8,834 bases of DNA, from the NCBI GenBank assembly GCA_043820265.1, contig JBDREA010000008.1, forward strand, positions 1-8,834, in the 5' to 3' direction. The translations under genes and the position numbers were made by a program. The notes beneath the pieces were generated by a model. It made no database searches and was not told where the DNA came from. It was given only the letters and a program-made list of their open reading frames with translations. Shown here in pieces: positions 5,757 to 8,834 of the stretch (position 1 is its first letter; each line of letters starts with the position of its first letter). This DNA comes from JBDREA01 sp043820265 (GTDB lineage: Archaea; Altiarchaeota; Altiarchaeia; IMC4; JBDREA01).

Positions 5757-7529
5757 CTATTCTACTGTGACGCTTTTTGCCAGGTTTCTCGGTTTGTCTA
5801 CGTCGTGTCCTCGAAGCACTGCTATATGATAAGCAAAAAGGTGCAATGGAACAATATTTAGGATAGGTGTTAGAAGTGGGTCGATTTTTGGCACATCAAG
5901 TATCTGTCCCTCACCCAAAGTGATGACTTCTGCGCGTCGAGCCTGGACTTCAGCGATGTTTGAAAACATTTTATCTGCTAATTCGTCGTTTGGGATGATG
6001 CAGATGACCGGTAATCCGCTTTCAAGAAGAGCCAGAGGGCCGTGTTTAAGCTCTCCGCCCGGATATGCTTCTGCATGAAGGTAGCTGATCTCTTTGATTT
6101 TGAGGGCGCCTTCGAGAGCTGTTGGATAGTTCAGCCTTCGACCGATGTAAAAGAAGGTCTGCTTGTTGGCGTTGAGTTCTGCTATCTCTCTTGGTTGGTT
6201 TCCCTCTAAAATCTTTTCTATCTTTTCTGGTATAGACTCCATTTCTCCTAGGAGTCGGATGTATTCGATTTCACCCATCTTATTTTTAGAAACAGCCAGG
6301 CCAAAGCATAAAAGAGTTAATGAGACGACTTGCCCCACATACGCTTTTGTCGATGCGACTGCGATTTCAGGCCCAGCGTTTATGGAGATGTTTTCGTGGG
6401 CCTCCCTTGTAAGAGACGAACCCACGGCATTGACAATACTAACAATGTGTGCCCCCCGTTTCTTTGATTCCTTTACGGCCGCGAGCGTGTCGGCTGTCTC
6501 CCCGGACTGCGAGACAGCGATTAAAAGGCATTTTTCATCTATTGTCTCGATAGTCGAATAGCGGAATTCTGAAGCGACGACCGATTCCGAAGAAATCTGG
6601 AAATGCTCAAGTAAATATTTCCCTACGAGTCCAGCATAAGATGCCGTACCGCAGGCCACGAAATATATTCGTTCGTAACCCTTGATCTTTTCGGAGACCT
6701 CTCTGGTATTTCCCTTCTCTCGCAAAGCGTTTCTGACGGCGTTTGGCTCCTCGTATATCTCTTTTAGCATGAAATGATGGAATCCCCCCTTCTCTGCGGA
6801 TTCAACATCCCATTGAGTGGTTTCGGGCTCCTTTTTAACTTCTTCTCCAGTGAGCAGATTGAACAATTTTACCTCGTCTTTTTTTATGTATCCATACTCG
6901 AAGTCGTCTAAAATGATAACATCTTTTGTCTCCGGGAGAATAGCGGGAAGATCTGAAGCCAAGAAATTCTGATCAATGCCGACCCCGATTATCAGGGGGC
7001 TCTCCTTTCTTGCAACGAGGATCTTGTCCTTCTCAGTAGTAGAGATTGCAGCAATCGCAAAGCTTCCCCTCAAACGCAGAAGAGCTTCACGAAATGATCC
7101 AAAAAAGTCGTTTTCTTTTGCGTACTCCTCTATTAGGTGGCTTATCACTTCAGTGTCGGTGTCAGATTTGAAGACGTGCCCTCTTTCCTCCAGTTCCTGC
7201 TTTAAAACCATGAAGTTCTCTATTATGCCATTGTGTGCGACTGCATATTTTCCCGTGCAGTCGGCGTGAGGGTGGCTGTTGAGATTTGATGGGGGGCCAT
7301 GAGTCGCCCACCTGGTATGGCCTACTCCGATGTTTGACGAAAGAGTTTCTGGTTTTATCGTCTTTCTTACTTCATCCACTCTGCCCTTCGCTTTGGGGAT
7401 GAAGATCTCATCGTTTGAGATGTAAGCGAGGCCAGCGCTGTCGTAACCTCTGTATTCGAGGCATTTGAGCATGTCAAATAACAGTTCAGGCGCGTTCCTT
7501 TTCCCGATGTATCCTGCAATCCCGCACAT
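5757..7529 (-). CDS. glmS: Glutamine-fructose-6-phosphate aminotransferase (isomerizing)
   Basis: Makes glucosamine 6-phosphate and glutamate from fructose 6-phosphate and glutamine, the entry step to UDP-GlcNAc used for archaeal surface glycans and N-glycosylation. It is 590 aa and full length (the E. coli enzyme is 609). The N-terminal Ntn-type glutaminase domain (~2-225) starts Met-Cys, with Cys2 the nucleophile after Met removal, and has HTRWATHG at 71-78, Asn100-Gly101 and SDTDTE at 122-127. Two SIS sugar-isomerase domains follow: CGTASYAG 293-300, SQSGETADT 340-348, ASTKAY 392-397; then KEISYLHAEAYPGGELKHGP around 479-498 with Glu480 and His496. The C-terminal tail DKPRNLAKSVTVE contains the conserved Lys585. 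All expected catalytic residues are present. The start lies 8 bp after the NAC stop, so co-transcription with NAC is likely. Soluble cytoplasmic enzyme; nothing unusual. Confidence 0.98.
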   Translation of the reverse strand: MCGIAGYIGKRNAPELLFDMLKCLEYRGYDSAGLAYISNDEIFIPKAKGRVDEVRKTIKPETLSSNIGVGHTRWATHGPPSNLNSHPHADCTGKYAVAHNGIIENFMVLKQELEERGHVFKSDTDTEVISHLIEEYAKENDFFGSFREALLRLRGSFAIAAISTTEKDKILVARKESPLIIGVGIDQNFLASDLPAILPETKDVIILDDFEYGYIKKDEVKLFNLLTGEEVKKEPETTQWDVESAEKGGFHHFMLKEIYEEPNAVRNALREKGNTREVSEKIKGYERIYFVACGTASYAGLVGKYLLEHFQISSESVVASEFRYSTIETIDEKCLLIAVSQSGETADTLAAVKESKKRGAHIVSIVNAVGSSLTREAHENISINAGPEIAVASTKAYVGQVVSLTLLCFGLAVSKNKMGEIEYIRLLGEMESIPEKIEKILEGNQPREIAELNANKQTFFYIGRRLNYPTALEGALKIKEISYLHAEAYPGGELKHGPLALLESGLPVICIIPNDELADKMFSNIAEVQARRAEVITLGEGQILDVPKIDPLLTPILNIVPLHLFAYHIAVLRGHDVDKPRNLAKSVTVE

Positions 7530-7537
7530 CTTTGATT

Positions 7538-7879
7538 TTATCCCTTTAAATCAATTATCGCTTCCGCAAGGTCTCCATCTGCTTTCTCAAGAGCGCTTCT
7601 TGCCTGGTCCTTGCTGACACCAGCCTGGGTTGAAACCATCTCTACGTCGTCTTCGCTTATCTCGATTTTGACTTCAATTTCGGATTCTTTGACCTCTCCT
7701 GAAATCTGCCACATGTCCTGGCCTTGGACGTTCGTCCTTACGACCTGGGGGTTTGAGATAACGATCTCTTTTTCTGCCGTTTTAATGATGACTTCGAGGG
7801 CATCGATTTCAGTCATCTTCACGCCCATCTGTTTCATCATCCTCTTCATCTGTTTGGGGTTTACTCCTCCGGGAAACAT
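7538..7879 (-). CDS. nac: Archaeal nascent polypeptide-associated complex protein (NAC)
   Basis: Ribosome-associated chaperone that contacts emerging polypeptides; archaea use a homodimer of this alpha-type subunit. With the chosen start it is 113 aa. It opens MFPGGVNPKQMKRMMKQMG, the basic N-terminal segment typical of archaeal NAC. The NAC barrel spans about 25-65, and a C-terminal UBA domain about 76-113 has the hallmark helix-turn pattern ending in DLAEAIIDLKG. I prefer ATG 7879 over the in-frame GTG at 7888, because the GTG is part of the Shine-Dalgarno sequence itself and family members begin MFPGG. NAC sits 60 bp after the membrane-protein gene and 8 bp before glmS. Length and domain order are normal for the family. 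Confidence 0.96.
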   Translation of the reverse strand: MFPGGVNPKQMKRMMKQMGVKMTEIDALEVIIKTAEKEIVISNPQVVRTNVQGQDMWQISGEVKESEIEVKIEISEDDVEMVSTQAGVSKDQARSALEKADGDLAEAIIDLKG

Positions 7880-7883
7880 ATCA

Positions 7884-7891
7884 TTCACCTT
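7884..7891 (-). promoter_or_regulatory. Shine-Dalgarno site deciding the NAC start
   Basis: The minus strand reads AAAGGTGA (approximately these positions) a few bases before ATG 7879-7877. The GTG at 7888-7886 falls inside it, so initiation at the ATG is far more likely. Confidence 0.7.
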
Positions 7892-7917
7892 TTGTATTCC
7901 AACTTTAGTATCTATGC

Positions 7918-7932
7918 TAAATAAAAAATTTG
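7918..7932 (-). promoter_or_regulatory. TATA-like/T-rich tract before NAC
   Basis: The minus strand has AAATTTTTTATTTA just after the membrane-protein stop. It could end the upstream transcript (T6) or serve as the TATA-like box of a nac-glmS transcript starting near 7898. The sequence alone does not separate the two roles, and both may apply. Confidence 0.35.
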
Positions 7933-7939
7933 GGGGCGT

Positions 7940-8398
7940 TTATTCCTCTTCATGTCTGAGTTCGTGGGTTTGAGCTACCAATTCTACGATATTATCAATG
8001 AAGAATATCAGTCCGACCCCTAAAACGAGCATGAAAGCCATGATGACGGGTATATACTTCCATGTACCAGCCATTATTGTTCCTGCTTCGAATAACATGT
8101 GAGAAATTACTAAAATTAATCCCGAATCGAAAAATTTCACGGCGCGTTCGATGTATGGATTTCTATGTCTTTTCTTTTTTTCATCTACTAAGCTAGTATG
8201 AAGTAAAATGCAGTAAATACTTAATGCAATCGATAAAGCCACTAACCCCATACTCAACTCTCTGAAGCTCTGTGAATCTCTTTGAGATATGACTGCCACC
8301 AAAAAATAGAATGCAATCCATGAAACCCAGACATCTGCAGATAAACCCAGGATATTTTTTCTAAGTTTTACACCCCAGTGTCTGAAGTTTACTCTCAT
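7940..8398 (-). CDS. Small membrane protein with four predicted helices, function unknown
   Basis: 152 aa, not recognised. It opens with a basic segment (MRVNFRHWGVKLRK) and has hydrophobic helices near 21-38, 49-67, 88-110 and 115-137. A Lys/Arg/His-rich loop at 72-80 (DEKKKRHRN) is probably cytoplasmic. It ends in a short acidic tail with the sequence HELRHEEE. A cytoplasmic N-terminus, with both ends on the same side, fits the charge pattern. No catalytic or metal motif stands out; scattered His residues are too few to call a site. It starts 6 bp after the ACT-domain gene, with no good Shine-Dalgarno site, so it is probably translated from the same message. Coding is supported by the strong hydrophobic periodicity and tight spacing. 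The neighbours do not suggest a specific job. Confidence 0.85.
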   Translation of the reverse strand: MRVNFRHWGVKLRKNILGLSADVWVSWIAFYFLVAVISQRDSQSFRELSMGLVALSIALSIYCILLHTSLVDEKKKRHRNPYIERAVKFFDSGLILVISHMLFEAGTIMAGTWKYIPVIMAFMLVLGVGLIFFIDNIVELVAQTHELRHEEE

Positions 8399-8404
8399 GT
8401 TCTT

Positions 8405-8833
8405 TTATATGTCGTAAATTTCCTCTTGTTCTAGGATTTTATATCCTTTTCCTTTAAGTACCTTCTCAGCTTTTTGGATGTCATTGGTTCTCAGGATGAC
8501 AACTGCTTTTCCGGGGGTTTTTGTTATGAACGGGTAGACGTATTCGATGTTTAACTTATCCGCGGAGACGGATTCGGCAACTTGGTGCAGTCCCCCTGGC
8601 TGGTCAGTGAGCTGCACGCCTAAAACATCGTTTTCTTTTGCCGAGATGCCGGCCTTTTTTAACGTATCCATCCCTGAGTCCGGATCTGAAAGGATTAATC
8701 TCAGAACACCGTAGTCACCGGTTTCTGCGACCGTCAAGGCTCTGATGTCTATGTTTGCGTTCTTAAGTAGTTCAGTCACATTCTTTAATGAACCTGGTTC
8801 GTTTGCAAGAAATACTGAAATTTGTTTGATCAT
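8405..8833 (-). CDS. Tandem ACT-domain protein, probable amino-acid-binding regulator
   Basis: 142 aa made of two ACT domains and nothing else: domain 1 ~1-66 with NEPGSL at 11-16, domain 2 ~70-138 with DQPGGL at 77-82. These Pro-Gly turns mark the ligand-binding loop between strand 1 and helix 1 of the ACT fold. Stand-alone double-ACT proteins of this kind are common in archaea and are thought to bind amino acids. In other archaeal genomes they often accompany phenylacetate-CoA ligase-like or indolepyruvate oxidoreductase genes, but the upstream neighbour lies outside the window. The start ATG is one base from the window edge; the opening MIKQISVFLA is a normal strand 1, so the gene looks complete. 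It is followed after 6 bp by the membrane protein. Domain call is firm; ligand unknown. Confidence 0.93.
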   Translation of the reverse strand: MIKQISVFLANEPGSLKNVTELLKNANIDIRALTVAETGDYGVLRLILSDPDSGMDTLKKAGISAKENDVLGVQLTDQPGGLHQVAESVSADKLNIEYVYPFITKTPGKAVVILRTNDIQKAEKVLKGKGYKILEQEEIYDI

Positions 8834-8834
8834 C

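Noticed and set aside
5757..7529. glmS as part of the mobile region
   Set aside because: Full-length with all catalytic residues and tightly coupled to NAC, so it belongs to the housekeeping block.
7530..7537. glmS ribozyme or riboswitch upstream of glmS
   Set aside because: The ribozyme is bacterial and needs over 100 nt; here only 8 bp separate NAC from glmS.

Overview
The window looks like chromosomal DNA of an archaeon, probably a euryarchaeote. The main evidence is a complete archaeal-type NAC protein (NAC barrel plus UBA tail), an archaeal-style tandem ACT-domain protein, TATA-like boxes and T-rich stretches in the gaps, and few Shine-Dalgarno sites apart from two clear ones (GAGGTG before the integrase, AAAGGTGA before NAC). 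I cannot name the genus. Every credible gene lies on the minus strand.

Reading in the direction of transcription (right to left), 8833-5757 is a compact housekeeping block: a tandem ACT-domain protein, a four-helix membrane protein of unknown function, NAC, and GlmS (glucosamine-6-phosphate synthase). Gaps are 6, 60 and 8 bp, so two short transcription units are likely (ACT + membrane protein; NAC + glmS).

From 5756 downward the content becomes accessory. A 1,488-residue protein fills 5680-1214. It has an export signal, an N-terminal domain of about six membrane helices resembling VirB6/TrbL/CedA-type transfer channels in architecture only, a ~460-residue Gly/Pro/Ser/Ala-rich linker with a charged helical stretch, and a ~500-residue C-terminal part built from at least four degenerate Trp-containing helical repeats. 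It is the main candidate for something undescribed.

The left end (1-1213) holds a compact tyrosine recombinase with all catalytic residues but almost no N-terminal DNA-binding domain, set in very AT-rich DNA. Four copies of the 9-mer AATRCGAAA in alternating orientation cover its promoter and start. A pair of abutting perfect inverted repeats lies at 1028-1080, and a diverged copy of one of them lies just after the integrase stop codon. Together, 1-5690 reads as the edge or remnant of an integrated element next to a conserved operon. No VirB4/VirD4-type ATPase, relaxase or replication gene is in view, so the transfer role of the large protein is an inference.
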